Source of the DNA: Clostridium sp. DL-VIII
Lineage (GTDB): Bacteria; Bacillota; Clostridia; Clostridiales; Clostridiaceae
Length of the DNA: 64,000 nucleotides
Assembly (NCBI RefSeq): GCF_000230835.1
Contig: NZ_CM001240.1
Location: 1,992,501 to 2,056,500, forward strand
Reading direction: 5' to 3'
This document shows, piece after piece, positions 57,411-64,000 of the stretch. The notes under the pieces were generated by a model that was given only the letters and a program-made list of their open reading frames with translations, searched no databases and had not been told where the DNA came from. Positions within the stretch are counted from its first letter, which is position 1, and every line of letters starts with the position of its first letter. A program made the position numbers and the translations under genes.

Positions 57411-57786
57411 TTATTACACCTCTATTTAATAATGGTTTGGATTTTTGATTGCATTTCTGTCAAGCACAGGAAGGTAATTAAATTCTAAAGAATTATTCAG
57501 TATATACTATGATGATTCAGTATAGTTGAATACAAAAAGTGCATTATTTTATTCTGATGAAGGAGTTATTCAGCATTATTTCGCATAACCTTTTTTCTGC
57601 TGCATATAAGTATATAAAAAATGATTTATGCCTATGAAGTGAAGAAATGTACTGGTAGATGGATTTGTTATTTTTTGAGTGTGTATTATATTCCTTGTGC
57701 TTATATTATATAAAATATTAAGACTTGAAATTATGCAAATAAATAGCTGAAATTTTTAAAGAAAGCAATTAAAAAAGGAGTAATAG
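57411..57786. other. Divergent regulatory region before the CDP-sugar operon
   Basis: 376 bp. Three copies of ATTCAGYAT-like sequence (ATTCAGTAT at about 57505 and 57523, ATTCAGCAT at about 57570) lie in its left half. A candidate promoter is at 57665-57692. No hairpin terminator or RNA gene seen. Confidence 0.4.
57665..57692 (+). promoter_or_regulatory. Candidate promoter of the rfbF operon
   Basis: TTGTTA, a 16-base spacer and TATATT, about 95 bases ahead of rfbF. Confidence 0.3.
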
Positions 57787-58560
57787 ATGAAAGTCGTTAT
57801 ATTAGCAGGCGGATTTGGCACAAGGATTTCAGAAGAAAGTCACTTGAGGCCAAAGCCTATGATTGAAATAGGAGGCATGCCTATTTTATGGCATATTATG
57901 AAAATATATTCTCATTATGGATATAATGATTTTATAATTTGCTGTGGATATAAATCACATGTGATTAAGGAGTATTTTTCAAATTACTATTTATATGGAA
58001 GCGATGTTACCTTTAATTTTGATAAAAATAATAAAATGACAGTACACAGTAATTTTTCAGAGCCTTGGAAAGTTACATTGGTGGATACGGGTCTTAATAC
58101 TATGACAGGAGGGCGAGTTAAAAGAATACAAAAATATATCAGTGATTCCACATTTATGCTTACTTATGGAGATGGAGTCAGTGATGTTGATATTTCTGAG
58201 TTAGCTAAATTTCACAAAAGTCATGGAAAGATGGCAAGTATGACAGCAATAAATATTGAACAGAGATTTGGAGTTCTTGATATAAATAAAGATAATGTGA
58301 TCAATTCTTTTAGTGAAAAGAATGATAATTGTGGAAGTATGATTAATGGCGGTTTTATGGTACTAAGTACTAAAATTTTCAATTATATTGAAGGTGATGT
58401 TACAGTATTTGAAAAAGAGCCTCTAGAAACAATTGCTAAGCTTGGACAACTTATGGCATACAGACATAAAGGCTTTTGGAAGTGCATGGATACACAGAGG
58501 GATAAGCAGCAGCTTGAAGCCTTATGGGAAAGTGGTGAAGCCCCATGGAAAAAATGGTAG
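57787..58560 (+). CDS. rfbF: Glucose-1-phosphate cytidylyltransferase
   Basis: Makes CDP-glucose from glucose-1-phosphate and CTP, the entry step of CDP-3,6-dideoxyhexose synthesis (DdhA/AscA). 257 residues. Nucleotidyltransferase motif 'LAGGFGTRISEESHLRPKPMIEIGG' (in part) at residues 6-30, 'LTYGDGVSDVD' (metal Asp) and 'FWKCMDTQRDKQQLEALWESG' at the end are diagnostic of this subfamily. AAGGAG site upstream. Overlaps rfbG by 16 bases. Confidence 0.95.
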   Translation: MKVVILAGGFGTRISEESHLRPKPMIEIGGMPILWHIMKIYSHYGYNDFIICCGYKSHVIKEYFSNYYLYGSDVTFNFDKNNKMTVHSNFSEPWKVTLVDTGLNTMTGGRVKRIQKYISDSTFMLTYGDGVSDVDISELAKFHKSHGKMASMTAINIEQRFGVLDINKDNVINSFSEKNDNCGSMINGGFMVLSTKIFNYIEGDVTVFEKEPLETIAKLGQLMAYRHKGFWKCMDTQRDKQQLEALWESGEAPWKKW

Positions 58561-59615
58561 CAACCCTTGAGTTTTATAAAGGAAAGAAAGTTTTAGTAAC
58601 AGGTCACACTGGATTTAAAGGAGCCTGGCTTTGCAAAATACTTGTACAAGCTGGTGCGGAAGTTACAGGGTATTCTTTAAATTCACCTACGAAACCAAGT
58701 TTGTTTGAGTTATCTGGAATTGGAAAGAGGTTAAATTCCATAATTGGAGATATTAGAGATTTAAAAAGACTTATGGAGGTGTTCGGTAAATATAAGCCGG
58801 AAATAGTATTTCATCTTGCAGCGCAGCCTATTGTGCGTGATAGTTACAAAGATCCGGTTTTAACTTATGAGACTAATGTGATTGGGACGGTAAACATACT
58901 TGAATGTATCAGAAAAAATGAATGTGTAAAATCATTTTTAAATGTTACAACAGACAAAGTGTATAAAAACAATGAATGGGAATGGGGATATCGTGAAAAT
59001 GAGCAATTAGATGGCTTTGATCCTTATTCTAATAGTAAGTCATGCTCCGAACTTGTTACGCATAGTTATAAAAATTCTTTCTTTGCAGAAGGAAAAACTG
59101 CTGTCTCTACAGCAAGGGCTGGCAATGTGATAGGAGGAGGGGATTTTGCAAGTGATAGAATAATTCCAGACTGTATTAGAGCTGCTGAAAGAAAACAACC
59201 TATTAGTATAAGAAATCCGTATTCAATCAGGCCATATCAGCATGTTTTAGAAGCAATAGGAGCATATATTTTGATAGCACAAAAGCAATATGAAGATATG
59301 AAATATTCAGGATATTATAATGTTGGTCCTAATGAGGATGATTGTATAAAGACTATAGATTTAGTAAAATTATTCTGCAAAAAGTGGGGAGAAGGTATGA
59401 ATTGGCAAGATAAACTTATTGAAGGGCCTCATGAAGCAAGCTTTTTAAAATTAGATTGTTCCAAGATAAAAACTGTATTTGGCTGGAAGCCAACATGGAA
59501 TGTAGAAACTGCAATAGAAAATACCGTCGAATGGGCAAAATGCTATTTAAAAAAAGATGATATAAATGAATGTATGAATAGACAGATTATAGAATTTTTC
59601 TATAAGGGAGAATAA
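58545..59615 (+). CDS. rfbG: CDP-glucose 4,6-dehydratase
   Basis: NAD-dependent short-chain dehydrogenase/reductase that yields CDP-4-keto-6-deoxyglucose (DdhB). 356 residues. Rossmann 'VTGHTGFKGAWL', active-site 'TDKVYKN' and the Tyr/Lys pair in 'DPYSNSKSCSE', then 'RAGNVIGGGDFASDRIIPD' and 'IRPYQHVLEAI', all typical of RfbG. The start could also be the ATG three codons on. Followed after 3 bases by rfbH. Confidence 0.95.
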   Translation: MEKMVATLEFYKGKKVLVTGHTGFKGAWLCKILVQAGAEVTGYSLNSPTKPSLFELSGIGKRLNSIIGDIRDLKRLMEVFGKYKPEIVFHLAAQPIVRDSYKDPVLTYETNVIGTVNILECIRKNECVKSFLNVTTDKVYKNNEWEWGYRENEQLDGFDPYSNSKSCSELVTHSYKNSFFAEGKTAVSTARAGNVIGGGDFASDRIIPDCIRAAERKQPISIRNPYSIRPYQHVLEAIGAYILIAQKQYEDMKYSGYYNVGPNEDDCIKTIDLVKLFCKKWGEGMNWQDKLIEGPHEASFLKLDCSKIKTVFGWKPTWNVETAIENTVEWAKCYLKKDDINECMNRQIIEFFYKGE

Positions 59616-59618
59616 GAT

Positions 59619-60962
59619 ATGGCAGATGAGCTAGTTAGGGAAAAAGACAAAGCGGAGATTTTAAGACTTGTCAGTGAATACTATGATAAATACCATAAAA
59701 AAACTAATTATAAAAGGGGAGAAAGAATTCCTTATGCAGCTAGAGTTTATAATAGTGAAGAAATGGTAAATCTTGTGGACAGTTCACTTGAATTTTGGCT
59801 TACAGCAGGAAGATATACCATGAAGTTTGAAACTGAATTTGCTAAGTTATTAAACATAAAATATTGCAGTTTAGTTAATTCAGGTTCAAGCGCTAATTTA
59901 ATTGCTTTTATGGCACTTACTTCACCGCTTTTAGAAAATAGAGCTGTTAGAAAGGGAGATGAAATAATTACTGTTGCTGCAGGATTTCCGACTACAGTAG
60001 CACCTATAATTCAATTTGGTGCAATACCAGTTTTTGTAGATGTCACAATTCCACAGTATAACATTGATGTGACAAGGCTAAAAAAGGCTCTTTCAGATAA
60101 GACAAAGGCAGTTATGGTGGCTCATACATTAGGAAATCCGTTTGATTTAAGTTCAGTTAAAGATTTTTGCAATAAAAATAATTTATGGCTCATTGAAGAT
60201 AATTGTGATGCTTTAGGGGCAAAATATACAATAAATGGAGAAGAAAAGTTTACTGGTACTATAGGAGATATTGGTACTTCAAGCTTCTATCCTCCACATC
60301 ACATGACTATGGGTGAAGGAGGAGCAGTATATACAGATGACCCACTACTTAATAAAATAATTCGTTCACTTAGAGACTGGGGAAGAGATTGTGTCTGCCC
60401 GCCAGGAATGGATAACTATTGCAATCACCGTTTTGATAAACAATATGGTGAATTGCCATTAGGTTATGATCATAAATATGTATATTCACATTTTGGTTAT
60501 AATTTAAAGGCAACTGATATGCAGGCTTCCATTGGATGTGCACAGATTAAAAAATTACCAGCATTCATTAAAAAAAGACGTAAAAACTTTAAAGAATTAA
60601 AAGAGAAATTAGTAGAATTAGAAGATAAGCTTCTTCTGCCCATACCTTGTCAGAATTCTAATCCAAGCTGGTTTGGTTTTCTTATTACATGCAAAAAAGG
60701 AGTAGATAGAAATAAACTTGTCCAATATATTGAAAGTAAAGGTGTTCAAACCAGAATGCTGTTTGCAGGGAATTTAATAAAACATCCATGTTTTGATGAA
60801 ATGAGAGCAAACGGCAATGGATATCGCATAGTTGGGGGTCTTGAGAATACAGACAAAATTATGAGAGATAGTTTTTGGGTAGGAGTGTATCCAGAAATGA
60901 GTAATGATATGATAAATTATATGGCAGATACAATTAAAGAGGCAGTTAATAAACAATTATGA
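59619..60962 (+). CDS. rfbH: CDP-6-deoxy-D-xylo-4-hexulose-3-dehydrase (E1)
   Basis: PMP and [2Fe-2S] dependent enzyme that removes the 3-OH of CDP-4-keto-6-deoxyglucose (DdhC, E1). 447 residues. The usual PLP lysine of the aminotransferase fold is His here ('SFYPPHHMTMGEGGA', about residue 227), the diagnostic E1 change. The cluster Cys residues are in 'DWGRDCVCPPGMDNYCNHRF' (in part). The partner reductase E3 (DdhD) is not encoded next to it, so another ferredoxin-reductase must serve. Confidence 0.94.
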   Translation: MADELVREKDKAEILRLVSEYYDKYHKKTNYKRGERIPYAARVYNSEEMVNLVDSSLEFWLTAGRYTMKFETEFAKLLNIKYCSLVNSGSSANLIAFMALTSPLLENRAVRKGDEIITVAAGFPTTVAPIIQFGAIPVFVDVTIPQYNIDVTRLKKALSDKTKAVMVAHTLGNPFDLSSVKDFCNKNNLWLIEDNCDALGAKYTINGEEKFTGTIGDIGTSSFYPPHHMTMGEGGAVYTDDPLLNKIIRSLRDWGRDCVCPPGMDNYCNHRFDKQYGELPLGYDHKYVYSHFGYNLKATDMQASIGCAQIKKLPAFIKKRRKNFKELKEKLVELEDKLLLPIPCQNSNPSWFGFLITCKKGVDRNKLVQYIESKGVQTRMLFAGNLIKHPCFDEMRANGNGYRIVGGLENTDKIMRDSFWVGVYPEMSNDMINYMADTIKEAVNKQL

Positions 60963-60975
60963 AGGGAACTGTAAT

Positions 60976-62706
60976 GTGAAGGTAAGTGATTATATTGTAT
61001 CTTTTCTTATAGAGAGAGGAATTAGTGATGTATTTGGATATCCAGGTGGAATGGTAACACATCTTATGGATTCTTTTGATAAATATAAAGAACATATTTT
61101 AATTCATTTAAATTATCATGAACAAGGAGCAGCTTTTTCTGCTTGCGGATATGCACAAGTTTCAAATAAACCTGGAATTGCATATGCTACTAGCGGACCT
61201 GGTGCTACAAATTTAGTTACTGGTATTGCAAATGCTTATTTTGATTCTATACCATGCATTTTTATTACAGGTCAGGTTAATACTTATGAAGCAAAAGGAA
61301 ATCTTCCCATAAGGCAAAAAGGATTTCAGGAAACTGATATTGTAAGCATTGTAAAGTCTATTACAAAATATGCAGTAAAGATTGAAAATGAAAAAGATAT
61401 TAGGTATGAACTTGAAAAAGCATTTTATCTAAGCAGCAATGGTAGAAAAGGACCAGTCTTAATTGATATTCCAATGAATATTCAAAGAGCTGATGTTATT
61501 TTAGAAGAATTAAGATGTTATGAAGAAAATAAAAGTAAAATAGATAATTTGGACTATAATGATATGAAAAGTACTATGCTCAAAATACTAAAAAGTTCTA
61601 AAAAGCCAGTCATTTTAGCTGGAAATGGTATCAATATCGCAAATGCTATTAAAAAGTTTAGAAGATTTGTAAAGCTAACAGGAATTCCAGTTGTCACAAG
61701 TATGATTGGAAGAGATGTACTACCTAGTAACACTAAAAATAATTATGGATTTATAGGCGCTTATGGGCATAGATGTGCAAATTTTATAATATCAAATAGT
61801 GATTTGATTATAAGCTTAGGCTCTAGGCTTGATTGCAGACAAACAGGAAGTAATCTTAAAATTTTTGCAGATAGGGCGAAACTTTTAAGAGTGGATATAG
61901 ATGATTTTGAACTCACAAATAGAATAAAAGCTGATGAAATATCAATTTTAGCAGACTTAGAGAAAATGATTCCAATGTTAAATGCAAATGAATTTAAATT
62001 AAAGGCCAATTATAAAAAATGGATAGATGCATGTACTAAAATAAAAAAGGAGCTTAAAGATATTGATTCACAATATGAAAACAGCGTTGTAAAAGAGTTT
62101 TCGAGTATTGTTCCAGATGACTCTATTATAACAACCGATGTCGGTCAAAATCAGGTGTGGATAGCGCAGTCTTTTGTAATTAAGAGCAATCAAAGAATGC
62201 TATTTTCTGGAGGGCATGGTGCAATGGGGTATTCGCTTCCATGCGCGATTGGTGCATATTATGGAAGCAGAAAAAGTGTTATTTCTTTCAATGGAGATGG
62301 CGGATTGCAGATGAATATTCAAGAGCTTCAATTTATAGCAAGAGAAAATATTCCTGTTAAAGTAATATTGCTTAATAATAAATCGTTAGGAATGATTCGC
62401 CACTTTCAAGAAATGTACCTGGATTCTAATTTTGTACAAACAAAAAAGGAGAAGGGATATACAACACCTGATTTTCAAAAAATAGCAAAGGCATATGGCT
62501 TGCCATATATGAAAATAAATTCAATAGAAGAAATTTCAAAATGTGCAAGTGGATTAGTAGATGAAAATCCTTGCTTTATAGAGATTTGTTTAACTGATGC
62601 TACTTATTTATATCCAAAACTAGCTATAAATAAACCCATATATGATCAAGATCCTGCCTTGGATAGAGAAATGTTTAATAGGCTGATAAAAATTTGTGAT
62701 ATTTAA
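60976..62706 (+). CDS. Thiamine-diphosphate-dependent enzyme, acetolactate-synthase/YerE-like
   Basis: 576 residues. The ThDP Glu is at about residue 49 in 'LNYHEQGAAFSACGYAQ', the middle domain is of the FAD/nucleotide-binding type (about 190-330), and the ThDP motif 'FNGDGGLQMNIQEL' with a downstream 'LLNN' is near 440-467. GTG start with GAAGGGA upstream. The order after rfbFGH matches YerE, which adds a two-carbon unit from pyruvate to a CDP-3,6-dideoxy-4-keto sugar. Assignment rests on context; acetolactate synthase or another pyruvate-type carboligase is the alternative. No ilvN-like small subunit is adjacent. Confidence 0.75.
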   Translation: MKVSDYIVSFLIERGISDVFGYPGGMVTHLMDSFDKYKEHILIHLNYHEQGAAFSACGYAQVSNKPGIAYATSGPGATNLVTGIANAYFDSIPCIFITGQVNTYEAKGNLPIRQKGFQETDIVSIVKSITKYAVKIENEKDIRYELEKAFYLSSNGRKGPVLIDIPMNIQRADVILEELRCYEENKSKIDNLDYNDMKSTMLKILKSSKKPVILAGNGINIANAIKKFRRFVKLTGIPVVTSMIGRDVLPSNTKNNYGFIGAYGHRCANFIISNSDLIISLGSRLDCRQTGSNLKIFADRAKLLRVDIDDFELTNRIKADEISILADLEKMIPMLNANEFKLKANYKKWIDACTKIKKELKDIDSQYENSVVKEFSSIVPDDSIITTDVGQNQVWIAQSFVIKSNQRMLFSGGHGAMGYSLPCAIGAYYGSRKSVISFNGDGGLQMNIQELQFIARENIPVKVILLNNKSLGMIRHFQEMYLDSNFVQTKKEKGYTTPDFQKIAKAYGLPYMKINSIEEISKCASGLVDENPCFIEICLTDATYLYPKLAINKPIYDQDPALDREMFNRLIKICDI

Positions 62707-62707
62707 A

Positions 62708-62765
62708 TTAGGCATATGAAAATAGGCTGGCAAATGGACTTGTTATTTGCTTGAGTATGCCTTAG
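62708..62765. mobile_element. Short (58-bp) copy of the GGCAYA inverted-repeat family
   Basis: TTAGGCATATGAAAATAGG at the left end; the right end on the other strand reads CTAAGGCATACTCAAG. An inner GCAAAT-ggacttgtt-ATTTGC stem lies between. It matches both ends of the long copy at 23604-23938 and looks like its internally deleted form. It lies just after the ThDP enzyme gene. Confidence 0.6.
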
Positions 62766-62831
62766 TAAAGCTAGTAATTAGCTAGTTCTACTAGATTTAT
62801 GATTTAGCAATCCAAAGGATGATGATAAGTT

Positions 62832-63761
62832 ATGAAAAATGTAGTAATAACTGGTGCTACTAGCTTTATAGGAATACATATAATTAAAGAATATCTTAAA
62901 AATGATTGTAATGTCATAGCTGTAGCCAGACCTAATTCAAAAAACTTAAATAGATTACCTAAAAGTAATTTATTAACGATTATTGAAATGGATATGAAAG
63001 AAATAGATAGGATTACAGAGAAAATTAAAATTGAAAAAGTAGATATATTTTATCATCTAGCTTGGAATGGGACCAGATTACCATATCGAAATGATGCCGC
63101 TATTCAAGAAGAAAACTATTACTTTGCAATAAGTGCAATGAGAGCAGCTAAATTATTAGGATGCGATACATTTATAGGAGCAGGCTCCCAGGCTGAATAT
63201 GGTAAATGCATAGGGAAAATTAGCGAAACTCACAGTTCAAAGCCAACAGATGAATATGGGAAATCCAAATTAAAAGCGTATAAGACTCTTAGAAAAATTG
63301 CAGCGAAAAATAATATTAAATTTATATGGGCAAGAATATTTAGTGTATATGGAATTTATGATTATAAGGAAACACTTGTTATGTCAGTATTGCATAAGAT
63401 GATAAAAAATGAAAATGTACAATTAACTAAATGTGAACAAATGTGGGATTTTATTTATGTAGAAGATTTAGCGAGAACAATGTATCTGCTTGCAAATACT
63501 TCCTGCGTTGATGGAATATATAACATGGCAAGTGGTGAAAGCAGAAAGCTTAAAGAATTTATAATAGATATGAAAAATACCTGCAAATCGCAGAGTGAAT
63601 TGCAATTTGGAGCAATACCGTATAACAGTGAAACAGCAACAGGGTTTGAACCACTTGTAGATAAATTGAAACAAAATACAGGATGGTCTTGTAATGTAAA
63701 TTTTATAGATGGCATAGAAAAGATATTAAAATTTATAAATTTTAATATTGAATACAAATAA
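62832..63761 (+). CDS. NAD(P)-dependent epimerase/dehydratase (YerF-position reductase)
   Basis: 309 residues, extended short-chain dehydrogenase fold. Cofactor motif 'VITGATSFIGIHI' at the N-terminus, 'HLAWNGTRLPYRND', Ser-Tyr-Lys region 'GAGSQAEYGK...DEYGKSKLKAY', and 'WDFIYVEDLARTMYLL' typical of sugar epimerases/reductases. Follows the ThDP enzyme at the place where YerF (keto reductase of the branched sugar) is found in yersiniose loci; function by context only. Confidence 0.75.
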   Translation: MKNVVITGATSFIGIHIIKEYLKNDCNVIAVARPNSKNLNRLPKSNLLTIIEMDMKEIDRITEKIKIEKVDIFYHLAWNGTRLPYRNDAAIQEENYYFAISAMRAAKLLGCDTFIGAGSQAEYGKCIGKISETHSSKPTDEYGKSKLKAYKTLRKIAAKNNIKFIWARIFSVYGIYDYKETLVMSVLHKMIKNENVQLTKCEQMWDFIYVEDLARTMYLLANTSCVDGIYNMASGESRKLKEFIIDMKNTCKSQSELQFGAIPYNSETATGFEPLVDKLKQNTGWSCNVNFIDGIEKILKFINFNIEYK

Positions 63762-63801
63762 ATGAGCAGAATAACTTAAAGATATTCTGTTCATTTAATT
63801 T
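63762..63801. terminator. Terminator between convergent genes at the window end
   Basis: ATGAGCAGAATA (63762-63773) pairs with TATTCTGTTCAT (63783-63794), 12 bp with one G-T; T-rich on both sides. Confidence 0.65.
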
Positions 63802-63802
63802 A

Positions 63803-64000
63803 TTAACCAATTCCTATGGTTTTAAAATAGTTTCTATTATATAGTATACGCGAATCATTAGGCCTAAATTTGGCAGCAATTTCATTATGCTCATACGCTA
63901 ACTTATGATCTCCGAGTCTATCATAGCAAACACATAATTGTAAATGAGGTAACCATGTCCAACATGCATCATTAAAAAATCCCCAGCTGTCTTTTGGCTT
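63803..64000 (-). CDS. TPR-containing glycosyltransferase-like protein, C-terminus (partial)
   Basis: 65 codons open to the right edge of the window, ending in TAA at 63805-63803. The translation contains 'KDSWGFFNDACWTWLPHLQL', 'CVCYDRLGDHKLAYEHNE' and 'AKFRPNDSRILYNRNYFK'. This is the TPR-type tail found at the C-terminus of many clostridial GT2 glycosyltransferases. The catalytic domain lies beyond the window, so the class is inferred from the tail only. Confidence 0.65.
   Translation of the reverse strand, partial: KPKDSWGFFNDACWTWLPHLQLCVCYDRLGDHKLAYEHNEIAAKFRPNDSRILYNRNYFKTIGIG

Noticed and set aside
60976..62706. Annotating the ThDP enzyme as ilvB (acetolactate synthase)
   Set aside because: No ilvN-type regulatory subunit or branched-chain genes are adjacent, and it follows rfbFGH; the sugar-related role is the better contextual reading.

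Overview
The window is AT-rich DNA from a low-GC, spore-forming Firmicute, most likely Clostridium sensu stricto (the C. beijerinckii / C. butyricum group). The evidence is strong AGGAGG-type ribosome binding sites, SpoVS, a YmxH-family protein, SpoIIIE/FtsK and a TepA-type protease, and the clostridial/bacillar gene order around rpsO, pnp, recA and rny. The species call is inference; no rRNA is present.

Region 1 (1 to about 34.8 kb) is a conserved housekeeping backbone read almost entirely on the + strand. It runs tsf-pyrH-frr (translation, UMP kinase, ribosome recycling); uppS-cdsA-[AI-2E permease]-dxr-rseP-ispG (polyprenol, phospholipid and isoprenoid synthesis, membrane proteolysis); rimP-nusA-rnpM-rplGA-infB-rbfA-nrnA-truB-ribF (transcription/translation factor operon); rpsO-pnp-mlpA-ymxH-dapG-tepA-spoIIIE-rimO-pgsA-recA-rny-spoVS-ptsH; then a small DUF378 membrane gene and purB. 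Regulatory sites include a SOS (LexA/DinR) box at recA, a SigH-type promoter at spoVS, a structured rpsO leader and many intrinsic terminators.

Region 2 (about 34.8 to 47.9 kb) is mixed accessory and metabolic DNA. It holds a hairpin-rich inverted-repeat element, a putative amidase, a DUF6398-TPR protein, an FMN riboswitch driving ribD-ribE-ribBA-ribH, a divergent pair that looks like spore-surface proteins (DNRLRE-coiled coil and a Cys-rich acidic-tail protein), a class V aminotransferase and a flavin amine oxidase.

Region 3 (47.9 kb to the end) is a surface-glycan island. Its left part has fdtA/fdtB-type genes for a 3-amino-3,6-dideoxy sugar, a methyltransferase, a NeuD-type acyltransferase, a beta-propeller glycosidase-like protein and a FemAB/GNAT-like protein. 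Its middle has a two-domain GT2 and two tandem GT61 paralogs on the minus strand. Its right part is a CDP-sugar operon, rfbF-rfbG-rfbH, followed by a thiamine-diphosphate enzyme and an NAD(P)-dependent reductase/epimerase. That order resembles the CDP-yersiniose (branched octose) pathway. The final bases are the C-terminus of a TPR-containing glycosyltransferase-like protein.

Non-coding structure stands out. Three copies of one short inverted-repeat family are visible (23.6, 53.0 and 62.7 kb). A second family flanks ispG, and a third, unrelated palindromic element lies at 35.0 kb. Two genes (ymxH, tepA) have their ribosome binding sites buried in hairpins, and the FMN riboswitch is followed by two near-duplicate terminators.
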